Positions 42,585 through 50,494 of a stretch of 64,000 nucleotides of DNA are shown here, one piece after another (position 1 is the first letter of the stretch; each line of letters starts with the position of its first letter). Source of the DNA: Halorussus ruber (GTDB taxonomy: Archaea; Halobacteriota; Halobacteria; Halobacteriales; Haladaptataceae); assembly GCF_004765785.1 (NCBI RefSeq), contig NZ_SBIT01000001.1:1-64000 (forward strand), read 5' to 3'. The notes beneath the pieces are model-generated. The model was not told the DNA's origin, did no database searches, and saw only the letters and a list, made by a program, of their open reading frames with translations. Both the position numbers and the translations under genes were made by a program.

Positions 42585-42908
42585 TCACTTCTCGCCCCGC
42601 ACTCGGACCTCGTAGTGTCGCGCCCGGTCGTCGTACCGCGAGAGGACCGATTCGGCCTCCGGCGGGACGTGGGCCTGCTCGTGGTCCTCGCCCGCGAACT
42701 CCTTGACCGCGTCGAGGGAGTCGAAGCGCATCACGGTGACGAACTCGACCTCCTCGTCGTTCCTGTTCGCGCGCCGCAAGACTCGAAACCCGCGATACCC
42801 CTCGATTCCCTCGTCGGCGAAGCTCGGGAAAATCTCGTCGTGGAGGAGGCGCTCGTACTCGTCGGCCGCCTCGGGCGTCGTCCACCCGTGCCAGATACGC
42901 TCTATCAC
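42585..42908 (-). CDS. Antibiotic biosynthesis monooxygenase-like (ABM) protein
   Basis: 107 residues: a ferredoxin-like alpha-beta fold with MIERIWHGWTTPEAADEYER, YRGFRVLRRANRNDEEVEFV and RFDSLDAVKEFAGEDHEQA. ABM-domain proteins degrade heme or act on small substrates; the substrate here is unknown. Convergent with the DUF488-like gene without a gap. Confidence 0.75.
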   Translation of the reverse strand: MIERIWHGWTTPEAADEYERLLHDEIFPSFADEGIEGYRGFRVLRRANRNDEEVEFVTVMRFDSLDAVKEFAGEDHEQAHVPPEAESVLSRYDDRARHYEVRVRGEK

Positions 42909-42986
42909 GGAGGCTATTCGTCGTGCGACGAGTTAACTCCTCTCACCGAGCCGTATCCATTTGTAGCGGGGCGTTGGGAAAGCAGT

Positions 42987-44303
42987 ATGGACTCGAAGAA
43001 CTTCCTGTTCTGCTCGCTGGACGAACCCCTCCTCGGTGATTTGGCGTGGCAGGTCCACCGGGAGGGCCACGGCGTGAACTACTACGTCGAGTCCGACACC
43101 GAGGGCGACGTCGCCGACGGGTTCGTGCCCAAGACCGACGACTGGCGGGCGGAACTCGACTGGGCCGACGTGATAATCTTCGACGACATCTGGGTGGACG
43201 GCGAGTTGGGGACCGGCGAAATCGCCGAGGAGTTGCGCGCTGACGGCCACGCGGTCGTCGGCGGCACGCCCGCGACCGACCGCCTCGAAGACGACCGGGG
43301 CTACGCGATGGAGGTACTGGAGGACCACGGCGTCGAGACCCTACCTCATCGGGAGTTCACCGATTTCGAGTCGGGCATCGACCACGTCCGAGAGAACCCT
43401 GGTCCCTACGTCGTCAAGCCCCTCGGCGAGGTCCAGAACGTCAAGCGCCTGCTGTACGTCGGCCGGGAGCGCGACGGCGGCGACGTAATCGACGTACTTC
43501 GGGCCTACCAGAAGTCGTGGGGCGAGCGCATGAAGGGGTTCCAACTCCAGCGCCGGGTCGAGGGCGTCGAAGTCGCGGTCTGCGGCTTTTTCGACGGGAA
43601 TCAGTTCGTGGAACCCGTCAACGTCAACTTCGAACACAAGAAGCTCTTTCCGGGGAACATCGGTCCCTCGACCGGCGAGATGGGGACCTCGATGTTCTGG
43701 ACGCAGCGGAATCGGCTGTTCGAGGAGACCCTCGGGAGACTGGAGGGGTGGCTCGCCGACGAGGGCTACGTCGGGTCCATCGACGTGAACTGCATCGTGG
43801 ACGACCGAGGAGTCTATCCCCTCGAATTCACTCCTCGGTTCGGCTACCCGACCATCGTCCTGCAGGAGGAGGGCATGGAGTCGCCGACCGGCGAGTTCTT
43901 CGCGGCCCTCGCACGCGGCGAAAATCCCGACCTCTCGGTCCACCGCGGGTATCAGGTCGCGGTCCGCGTCTGCGTCCCGCCCTTCCCCTTCGACGACGAG
44001 AAAACCTTCGACGAGAACTCCCGAAACGCCGCCGTCGTCTTCGAGAACCCCGAGGAGACGGCGGGCGTCCACATCGAGGACACGAAGAACGTCGAGGGCC
44101 AGTGGCGGGTCGCGGGCACTTCCGGCATCGTCCTCGTCGTCACCGGGAAGGGCCAGACCGTGCGCGAGGCTCAGTCGCAGGCCTATCGGCGCGTCGAGAA
44201 CGTCGTGATTCCGAATTGCTACTACCGGGACGACATCGGCGACCGGTGGGTCGAGGCGGACGGCGACAAACTGCAAGCGTGGGGATACCTCGGCGGTGCG
44301 TAA
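42987..44303 (+). CDS. ATP-grasp enzyme, PurD-like paralogue
   Basis: 438 residues. PurD-type order: N-terminal Rossmann-like half, ATP-grasp core (GPYVVKPLGEVQNVKRLLYV, VEGVEVAVCGFFDG, EHKKLFPGNIGPSTGEMG), and DVNCIVDDRGVYPLEFTPRF. GNIGPSTGEMGT resembles the phosphoribosylamine-glycine ligase loop, and annotation pipelines would call it PurD, but the N-terminus lacks a typical PurD start, so a related carboxylate-amine ligase is likely. Confidence 0.75.
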   Translation: MDSKNFLFCSLDEPLLGDLAWQVHREGHGVNYYVESDTEGDVADGFVPKTDDWRAELDWADVIIFDDIWVDGELGTGEIAEELRADGHAVVGGTPATDRLEDDRGYAMEVLEDHGVETLPHREFTDFESGIDHVRENPGPYVVKPLGEVQNVKRLLYVGRERDGGDVIDVLRAYQKSWGERMKGFQLQRRVEGVEVAVCGFFDGNQFVEPVNVNFEHKKLFPGNIGPSTGEMGTSMFWTQRNRLFEETLGRLEGWLADEGYVGSIDVNCIVDDRGVYPLEFTPRFGYPTIVLQEEGMESPTGEFFAALARGENPDLSVHRGYQVAVRVCVPPFPFDDEKTFDENSRNAAVVFENPEETAGVHIEDTKNVEGQWRVAGTSGIVLVVTGKGQTVREAQSQAYRRVENVVIPNCYYRDDIGDRWVEADGDKLQAWGYLGGA

Positions 44304-44425
44304 GTCGCCGCCGCGCGCTCGACCGGTCGAAACCACCGAAGTTGGCCACACAGAACGAGACGGATTGGCGACGTATCGCTCACCGCCGAAAAGACTGAAG
44401 CACTCGACTCCTGTCGGTGGTGGCG

Positions 44426-44989
44426 ATGGTACACTCGAACGACGAAGCGACTCTTTCCCGGCGAAGCATCCTGAAACGGACCACTGGCGCGGTAGCGGTC
44501 GCGGTCGGCGGCGGTAGTCTCGCGGGTGCCGAAGTCGGTGCCGCCCGCCGCGGCGCGGACTCTCGCGCTGACTCCGGCGTTGACTCTCGCGCTGACTCCG
44601 GCGTTGACTCTCGCGCTGACTCCGGCGTTGACTCTCGCGCTGATTCTCGCGGTGGCTCCGGTACTGACTCCCGCGAGGTCTACGAGGCCGTCACCTGCGG
44701 CGACGACCACTCGGAGGGGAGTCGTCTCACGGTCGGGAGGTACTGCGAAGGCGATGGCGACTGCGACGTGATACAGTTGGCCGGACTCTCGCCCGACTGT
44801 CACACCGAGGAGAAGCGCCTCTACGTCGTCCTCCCCGACACCGACCCGACCGTCTGGATGAACCCCCAGAAGGGCGAGATTCCGCCGGGGACCTACCGCG
44901 TGGACCGGGCCGAGCGATGCGAGGGGAGCGCGGGCGAGTGCGACGGCGAGGACCTCTATCACCTGTCGCTCCGGCCGGTCGAGAGCTAA
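44426..44989 (+). CDS. Tat-exported Cys-rich protein with DSRADSGV repeats
   Basis: 188 residues from the ATG at 44426. Twin-Arg signal SRRSILKRTTGAVAVAVGG then ALA-rich region. The mature N-terminus has three to four copies of Asp-Ser-Arg-Ala-Asp-Ser-Gly-Val encoded by a 24-bp tandem repeat. The C-terminal half contains eight or so cysteines (VTCGDD, YCEGDGDCDV, SPDCHTEEKR, RCEGSAGECDG) that may form disulfides outside the cell. Function unknown. Confidence 0.65.
   Translation: MVHSNDEATLSRRSILKRTTGAVAVAVGGGSLAGAEVGAARRGADSRADSGVDSRADSGVDSRADSGVDSRADSRGGSGTDSREVYEAVTCGDDHSEGSRLTVGRYCEGDGDCDVIQLAGLSPDCHTEEKRLYVVLPDTDPTVWMNPQKGEIPPGTYRVDRAERCEGSAGECDGEDLYHLSLRPVES
44558..44653 (+). repeat. 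24-bp tandem repeat inside a Tat-exported protein gene
   Basis: GACTCTCGCGCTGACTCCGG-type units start at 44558, 44582 and 44606, with a decayed fourth at 44630. The period is 24 bp, so copy-number changes keep the reading frame and vary the length of an acidic linker. Confidence 0.9.
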
Positions 44990-45328
44990 GTGGTCGCCCT
45001 CGGAATGTTTTCGAGTTGGCGGATTCTCGAATAGATACTATTAAAACCCCGGAGTTCACGTTGAATAACGTGTCCGCCGGGTTTCAACAACCTTCGCGGT
45101 TGCCGGAGCTATGGTCACGCGACGGTTCTCGGCGGGTACGGGCCGCGGCCAACCGGCCCCGATAGCCGACCCTCGGGTACGGCTAATTGAACCGCCGCTG
45201 GCGTCCGACCCCCGCCACGTGGGCCCTCGCGGCAGTTGGCACTACCGCTTTTGCGACCGAGTCGAGTATCCCGAGAGCTTTCTCTCGCAATCGGGGCGTT
45301 CAAGCGTCTGGACCGACCAGCAACCCAC
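44990..45328 (+). other. Gap with TATA box and hairpins upstream of deoxyhypusine synthase (possible small RNA)
   Basis: CTATTAAAA at 45038-45046 is a TATA-like element whose expected start is about 45071, 258 nt before the next ATG. Downstream are hairpins: CAACC/GGTTG (45088, 45098), the palindrome GGCCGCGGCC (45141) and GCCGACC/GGTACGGC (45165-45183). No protein-like frame of note: the one at 45111-45332 has no recognisable family. The region could be a long leader or a small RNA. Confidence 0.4.
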
Positions 45329-46414
45329 ATGACTGACGACCACGACGAGTCCCACGACGACGCTCCTGAGTCCGGAGAGGACGCTGGCGAATCCCACGAC
45401 GAAGGCCACCACGAACCCCACCGCGAGGAGTTCCACCACGACCCCATCGCCCACGCCGAGGTCAGGGCGGGGATGACCGTCGGCGAGTTGGCAGACTCCT
45501 ACGGCGACGCGGGCATCGGCGCGGCAGACCTCCACGAGGCGGTGGACATCTACGCCGAGATGCTCGGCGACGACGACGTGACCAACTTCTTCGGACTGGC
45601 TGGCGCGATGGTCCCGACCGGGATGCGCCGCATCGTGGCGAACCTGATTCGGGACGGCCACATCGACGCGCTGGTCACGACCGGCGCGAACCTGACCCAC
45701 GACGCCATCGAGGCCATCGGCGGCAAGCACCATCACGGCACCGAGGACCCCGGCGAGGACCGGACCCTGCGCGACCACGACGAGCAACTGCGCGACGAGC
45801 AGGTCGATAGGATTTACAACGTCTACCTCCCGCAGGAGCACTTCGCGCTGTTCGAGAACCACCTGCGCTCGGAGGTCTTTCCGGAAGTCGAAGGTGAGGG
45901 GGCAGTGAGTATTCAGGAGTTGACGAACGCCCTCGGCAAAGCCAACAGCGAGGTCAACGAGCGCGAAAGCGTCGAGGAGAGCGCGGGAGTCGCCGCCGCG
46001 GCCTACGAGAACGACGTGCCCATCTACTGCCCGGCGATTCAGGACTCGGTCCTCGGATTGCAGGCGTGGATGTACTCCCAGACCGCTGATTTCACGCTCG
46101 ACGCGCTGGCCGACATGACGACCATCACCGACCAAGCCTTCGAGGCCGAGAAGTCGGGCGCGATGGTGGTCGGCGGCGGCGTCCCGAAGAACTACGTCCT
46201 CCAGACGATGCTGGTCTCGCCCGAGGCCTACGACTACGCGGTCCAGTTGACGATGGACCCGCCCCAAACCGGCGGCCTCTCCGGGGCGACGCTGGACGAG
46301 GCGCGCTCGTGGGGCAAGTTGGAGAAGGCCGCGCGCAACGCTTCAGTCTACGCCGACGCGACGATTACGCTCCCGCTGGTCACGGCGGCGGCGCGAGAAC
46401 GAATCGGGGAGTAG
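45329..46414 (+). CDS. dhs: Deoxyhypusine synthase
   Basis: 361 residues. The N-terminal 40 are His/Asp/Glu-rich (ESHDDAPESGEDAG, EGHHEPHREEFHH), a haloarchaeal add-on. Core: NAD-binding LVTTGANLTHDAIEAIGG, VPIYCPAIQDSVLGLQAW, MVVGGGVPKNYVLQT and the catalytic Lys in ARSWGKLEKAARNASVYAD. Transfers the aminobutyl group of spermidine, or works with an agmatine-derived intermediate in haloarchaea, onto eIF5A Lys36. Confidence 0.95.
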   Translation: MTDDHDESHDDAPESGEDAGESHDEGHHEPHREEFHHDPIAHAEVRAGMTVGELADSYGDAGIGAADLHEAVDIYAEMLGDDDVTNFFGLAGAMVPTGMRRIVANLIRDGHIDALVTTGANLTHDAIEAIGGKHHHGTEDPGEDRTLRDHDEQLRDEQVDRIYNVYLPQEHFALFENHLRSEVFPEVEGEGAVSIQELTNALGKANSEVNERESVEESAGVAAAAYENDVPIYCPAIQDSVLGLQAWMYSQTADFTLDALADMTTITDQAFEAEKSGAMVVGGGVPKNYVLQTMLVSPEAYDYAVQLTMDPPQTGGLSGATLDEARSWGKLEKAARNASVYADATITLPLVTAAARERIGE

Positions 46415-46460
46415 GAACGAGTCACATAACTGTTAACAGGCGCGACAGCGGCCACTCCGT

Positions 46461-47162
46461 ATGGACTCCGGAGACGCCCCGACGCCGGAAGACGCCTACG
46501 ACGAGCTGGCCGACACCTACGAGCAAGAGACCGAGGAGAACCTCTACAACGCCGAAATCGAGTTCCCCGGAACGACTGACCTCGTGCCCGACGTGACCGG
46601 CGACCGGATTCTCGACGCCGGATGTGGAGCGGGCCGATACACCGAGTGGTTGCTCGACCGGGGCGCGGACGTGGTCGGCGCGGACGTGAGCGAGGAGATG
46701 CTCGACAGGGCGCGCGACCGAGTCGGAGACCGGGCGGAGTTGCACCGGGCCGACCTCGGGGAGTCGCTCGACTTCGCGGACGACGAGTTCGACGGCGTCG
46801 TGAGTTCGCTCGCGCTCGACTACGTCGAGGAGTGGCGACCGACGTTCTCGGAGTTCGCGCGGGTCCTGAAATCGGACGGGTTTCTCGTGTTCTCGGTCAA
46901 GCATCCCCTCGACGCCCACGACCCCGACGAGGGCACGGACTACTTCGCGGTCGAGCGCCGAATCGCCGACTGGGAGGTTGACGTTCCCTACTACCGCCGC
47001 CCGCTCTCGGCGGTCCTGAACCCCTTGCTCGAAACCGGGTTCCGCATCGACCATGTGGCCGAACCCGAACCCACGGACGCCTTCGCGGAGGAGTGGCCCG
47101 AACGCTACGAAACCGAGTCGAGAAATCCGGTGTTCCTCTGCGTTCGAGCGGTGAAGAGATAG
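46461..47162 (+). CDS. SAM-dependent methyltransferase
   Basis: 233 residues, class I Rossmann fold: RILDAGCGAGRYTEWLLDRG (motif I), VVGADVSEEML, VVSSLALDYVEEW and VFSVKHPLDAHDP. Methyl acceptor not predictable. A 46-bp gap separates it from deoxyhypusine synthase. Confidence 0.85.
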   Translation: MDSGDAPTPEDAYDELADTYEQETEENLYNAEIEFPGTTDLVPDVTGDRILDAGCGAGRYTEWLLDRGADVVGADVSEEMLDRARDRVGDRAELHRADLGESLDFADDEFDGVVSSLALDYVEEWRPTFSEFARVLKSDGFLVFSVKHPLDAHDPDEGTDYFAVERRIADWEVDVPYYRRPLSAVLNPLLETGFRIDHVAEPEPTDAFAEEWPERYETESRNPVFLCVRAVKR

Positions 47163-47188
47163 ATTCGCACTCTCGACTGACCAACCAC

Positions 47189-47422
47189 CGGGTGGGATGA
47201 AGGGGTCGGCCGGTCGCGTTCATCTTGGTCGTCTGAGCGACCCCTATCGTAGGCCGGGCGGTGTCTCACCGAACGGAGTGAGGTCGTTCGAAAGGCGAAG
47301 CCTTTCGTGATCACGAAAATCTCCGATTTTCGGACGATGATGGCTCGGAAGACGCGGTTTGTCTTCCGGCGCGGAGAGTCGCGGATATGTCACTCAGCGA
47401 CCGCGACCGGGCGAGGGCTTCA
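47189..47422 (-). repeat. Nested foldback repeat, longest copy with inserted hairpins
   Basis: Reverse orientation. Left-end bases GAAGCCCTCGCCCGGTCGCG are at 47421-47402, and right-end bases GGTCGGCCGGTCG on the complementary side at about 47201-47214. Between the middle stems there is a chain of perfect small hairpins: CGGAAGAC/GTCTTCCG, CGAAAATC/GATTTTCG, CGAAAGGC/GCCTTTCG and CTCAC/GTGAG. The AGACGCGGTTTGTCTTCC module of this copy is also in the type copy at 24.9 kb. No reading frame is carried. Confidence 0.8.
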
Positions 47423-47555
47423 ATAAACCACCATAATACTGGTTTTGCTGTCGGGGGTTCTGTTGTTGACAGTTCTGCTGTCGGCGTTTTGCTGTTCACG
47501 CTCTAAATCCAGAAACTCTCTTGAGGCAGGCGTCCGACCGACCGCCAACGACCGA

Positions 47556-48200
47556 ATGTCCGACTCCCACCGCTCGCCCGATACCCGTCTCTCGCCCGAC
47601 ACCGACCCCGAGGAGTCCCCGACGGTCCGGGCGCTGGCACACGCCGAGACCGACGAGGAGCTACTCCTCGGCTCCAGAGCCTACTGCCGCGAGGCCGCCC
47701 GCGAGTACGACCTCGACGTGGACTTGTCGCTGGTCGAGTGGGAGGTCTCGACCCGCGCGAAGCGCCGCGCCGCCGCGGTCAAGCGCCCCAAGATTCCCGA
47801 GACGGAGGTGGGCGACCTCCTCGACTGGGACGCCGCGGCCGAGCGAGTGGGGACCCCGCCAGCGGACCTCCGGACCTGTACGCTCTCGCTGACCCGGGCG
47901 GCATTCGACTCGTTCGACGTGGGCGAGTGGACCGCGACCCTCCGCCACGAACTCGTCCACGTCGAGCAGTTCCAGCGGTTCGGCACGACCGACCACGGCC
48001 CGGCCTTCCGCGAGCGCGCCGAGGAGGTGGACTCGACGGTGCGGTGCCCGCCCTTCGCGGACCCGAAGTACGTGCTGCGGTGTGAGGAGTGTGCGGCCGT
48101 GGTGGGACGCCGGTACCGCGAATGTAAGTTGGTTCGGAACCACGACGAGTATCGGTCGTCGTGCTGTGACTCTGATATTGTTTGTTTAGAACAGGAATAG
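47556..48200 (+). CDS. SprT-like zinc metallopeptidase
   Basis: 214 residues. HELVH in LRHELVHVEQFQRF, third ligand His in DHGPAFRERAEE and a C-terminal zinc ribbon (LRCEECAAVV, SSCCDSDIV). SprT/Spartan-type proteases cut DNA-protein crosslinks. The ATG at 47556 removes a spurious hydrophobic leader that runs from the foldback repeat at 47445. Confidence 0.85.
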   Translation: MSDSHRSPDTRLSPDTDPEESPTVRALAHAETDEELLLGSRAYCREAAREYDLDVDLSLVEWEVSTRAKRRAAAVKRPKIPETEVGDLLDWDAAAERVGTPPADLRTCTLSLTRAAFDSFDVGEWTATLRHELVHVEQFQRFGTTDHGPAFRERAEEVDSTVRCPPFADPKYVLRCEECAAVVGRRYRECKLVRNHDEYRSSCCDSDIVCLEQE

Positions 48201-48317
48201 TTAGTCTTAAGATTTAAAATCAGTTGTTTAAGTAAGGTGGGGTTTGTTTTCGTCTGCTTACCTCGCCTCGACCTGACGGCGAGCGCGAACCGCAGAATTA
48301 GTGTCGTGTTATCTTCT

Positions 48318-48392
48318 TGAAGCCCCCGCCCGCTCGCGGTCACGCTCGGTTCCCTCGCGTGACCGCGACCGGGCGGCCCCTTCATCCCACCC
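48318..48392 (+). repeat. Nested foldback repeat, short copy
   Basis: Left arm 48326-48345 pairs with right arm 48357-48376 over 20 bp with one mismatch; only eleven bases lie between. The middle stem is absent. Right border CCCCTTCATCCCACCC is as in the other copies, followed by the 27-bp tail repeats. Confidence 0.85.
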
Positions 48393-48407
48393 ATGGTTGA
48401 TAGTGAC

Positions 48408-48497
48408 ACCGAGCGCATCCTGATGGCCTGTCCCACCGAGCGCATCCTGATGGCCTGTCCCACCGAGCGCATCCCGGTGGTTTACTCCACCGAGCGC
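48408..48497 (+). repeat. 27-bp tandem repeat of the ACCGAGCGC tail
   Basis: ACCGAGCGC occurs at 48408, 48435, 48462 and 48489, exactly 27 bp apart; units read ACCGAGCGCATCCTGATGGC. The same tail, ACCGAGCGCATCC, follows the foldback copy at about 25051, so it belongs with that family. The period of 27 keeps a peptide frame (TERILMACP) open into the DUF92 gene. Confidence 0.9.
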
Positions 48498-48632
48498 GCC
48501 TCGACAGAGCGGTCAGCCCCGCTCGCGGCCGTCAGGGTCAGACGCTCGTCTGACGAGAACCGCCGAAACGCGGCCGTGTTTCCGTCCGCTTCGGGAGGAT
48601 TAAGTAGGCGTCGGGGGAAACGACGGACTAAC

Positions 48633-49943
48633 GTGACCACGAGAGTTCGGCGCGCGGCAGCCTACGCCGCAGTCTCCACGCTGGCGCTCGCGGCCCCGGT
48701 TCTGGGGTGGGCGACCGCCGCCGCGTTCGGAGCCCTCGCTGTGGGGGCGCTCGCCGTGACCGACGGGCCGCTGTTCGAGTGGTTCGCCCGGCCCGCCGAC
48801 CGACAGGAAGGCCGACTTCACGGCCTCGCGGCCTTCAGTTTCGCCGCGACTGGCATCGCTCTACTGTCGGCGTTCGCTGGCCTGCCGACACACGTCCTCG
48901 TCGCCAGCGTCGTCGTCGTCGGCTACGGCAACCTCGCCCAGCAAATCGCGTGGGAGTTCGACGCCGAGGCCATCCTCCGGACCGGCGCGTTCGTCGGCGG
49001 CGGGTTGCTGGCGGGCGTCGCCGGGCAGGTCGTGGCGCTCGTCGCCGACGGCACCCCCGTCTCGCCCGCGCTCCCCAAAATCGTCTTCCTCGCGGCCAGC
49101 GGCGCGCTTCTGGCGGGACTCCTCCGGTCGGTGCTGTTCGCCCGCGACGACCCGCTGGTGATGCTCTCGGTGGCCTTCCTGCTGTGGCTGTTCGCCGACC
49201 TGACGGTGGTCGTGACCGTCGAGGCCGTCGCTGTCGCCATCGCCGTGACCGCGCTGTTCGGCTACATCTCGTGGCGTCTGGACACCGCCTCGATTCCGGG
49301 GATGATGACCGGCGCGCTGTTGGCGATGCTGACCATCGTCCTCGGGGGCTACGGCTGGTTCGCGGTCCTCATCTCCTTCTTCGGCATCGGGAGCCTCTCG
49401 ACCAAGTTCCGCTACGAGGAGAAGGCCGAGCGCGGCGTCGCCGAGGACAACGAGGGCGCGAGAGGCAGCGGCAACGTCCTCGGGAACGCCGCCGTCGCGC
49501 TCGTCGCCGTCTTGGCCTACGCGGCCCGCGGTCGGCTCCCCATCCCGGGCGAAATCTTCCTGTTCGCGTTCGCCGGGTCCATCGCCACCGCGATGAGCGA
49601 CACCCTCTCGTCGGAAATCGGCGGCGTCTTCGACAAGCCGCGGCTCATCACCACCCTCGAACGCGTCGAACCCGGCACCGACGGCGGGGTGACGTGGCAG
49701 GGCGAGGTCGCGGGCATCGCTGGCGCGGCGGTCGTCGCGGGCATCGCGGCCCTCCTGTTCGACCCCGTCGGCACGACCGGCGCAATCGTCATCGTCCTCG
49801 CTGGCGCTGGCGGCATGACGGCCGACAGCCTGCTGGGCGCGACCCTCGAAGGCGACCGACTCGGCAACCAGAGCGTCAACTTCCTCGCCACCCTTACCGG
49901 CGCGCTGGTCGGCGCGGGTCTGGCGGTGGTCGCTCTGCCGTGA
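48633..49943 (+). CDS. DUF92 membrane protein
   Basis: 436 residues with about twelve hydrophobic spans. The C-terminal half carries the DUF92/TMEM19 signature region (GIGSLSTKFRYEEKAERGV, GSIATAMSDTLSSEIGGVF, ADSLLGATLEGDRLGNQSVN). Plant members (VTE6) act as phytyl-phosphate kinases; a CTP-dependent isoprenoid phosphate kinase role in archaea is an inference. GTG 48633 is the expected start; an ATG at 48393 in the same frame would read through 27-bp repeats. Confidence 0.8.
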   Translation: MTTRVRRAAAYAAVSTLALAAPVLGWATAAAFGALAVGALAVTDGPLFEWFARPADRQEGRLHGLAAFSFAATGIALLSAFAGLPTHVLVASVVVVGYGNLAQQIAWEFDAEAILRTGAFVGGGLLAGVAGQVVALVADGTPVSPALPKIVFLAASGALLAGLLRSVLFARDDPLVMLSVAFLLWLFADLTVVVTVEAVAVAIAVTALFGYISWRLDTASIPGMMTGALLAMLTIVLGGYGWFAVLISFFGIGSLSTKFRYEEKAERGVAEDNEGARGSGNVLGNAAVALVAVLAYAARGRLPIPGEIFLFAFAGSIATAMSDTLSSEIGGVFDKPRLITTLERVEPGTDGGVTWQGEVAGIAGAAVVAGIAALLFDPVGTTGAIVIVLAGAGGMTADSLLGATLEGDRLGNQSVNFLATLTGALVGAGLAVVALP

Positions 49944-49980
49944 CGGGGAGTCGTCTCGCCACGACGGGGGTCGCCCTGCC

Positions 49981-50454
49981 GTGATTCGCTCCGCTCGCCC
50001 CGACGACCGAGAGATTCTGCGCGAGGTCCAAACCCACCTCCGAGAGCCGAATCCGTCCCTGCTAGACTACGCCGTCGACGGGCCGCCGCTGACCCTCGTT
50101 TCTACAGCGAGGCGCTTCGCGCCTCGAAATAGGAGCGGGGAGGAACGACCCGCGACCGCACCAGACGACACCCCCGTCGGCTACCTCGTCGCCTTCCACG
50201 ACGAGGAGGCGGGCTACGTCGCCGAAATCGTCGTCGCGCCCGACCATCGCCGGGAGGGTCGCGCCCGGCGACTCCTCGCCGCGACCTTCGACCGTCTCCG
50301 AGACAGAGGGTGTTCGAGAATCAGGCTCGCGGTCCATCCCGACAACGACGCCGCCAGAACCCTCTACGAGTCGCTGGGATTCGAGGAAGTCGGTCGAGAG
50401 GAAGGTCACTACGAGGACGGGAGCGACGGGATTGTGATGGGTCGAGACCTCTGA
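49981..50454 (+). CDS. GNAT N-acetyltransferase with an insert hairpin
   Basis: 157 residues from a GTG. RimI-like fold: PDDREILREVQTHLREPNP, VGYLVAFHDEEAGYVAEIVV, VAPDHRREGRARRLLAATFD (acetyl-CoA loop R/QxxGxG/A), AVHPDNDAARTLYESLGFEE. Residues about 41-54 (TARRFAPRNRSGE) interrupt the fold and are encoded by DNA with a perfect stem-loop, CGAGGCGC/GCGCCTCG at 50108-50126, so an inserted module is likely. Ribosomal-protein acetylation is one possible role. Confidence 0.75.
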   Translation: MIRSARPDDREILREVQTHLREPNPSLLDYAVDGPPLTLVSTARRFAPRNRSGEERPATAPDDTPVGYLVAFHDEEAGYVAEIVVAPDHRREGRARRLLAATFDRLRDRGCSRIRLAVHPDNDAARTLYESLGFEEVGREEGHYEDGSDGIVMGRDL

Positions 50455-50494
50455 GAGAGTCGATGTCGGAAAAGAAAACGCCGGTCAGAATTGC

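Noticed and set aside
45111-45332. 73-codon frame in the gap before deoxyhypusine synthase
   Set aside because: Pro/Arg-rich without motif, overlaps the synthase start in another frame; the gap is better explained by hairpins and promoter signals.
48408-48497. CRISPR-like array of 27-bp units
   Set aside because: Units are contiguous with no spacers, only four copies, so it is a tandem repeat; no cas genes nearby.
48393-48632. Extended ATG start for the DUF92 gene
   Set aside because: The frame is open only because the 27-bp repeat has no stop; the extension reads TERILMACP repeats and then a region without protein character. GTG at 48633 gives a natural membrane-protein start.
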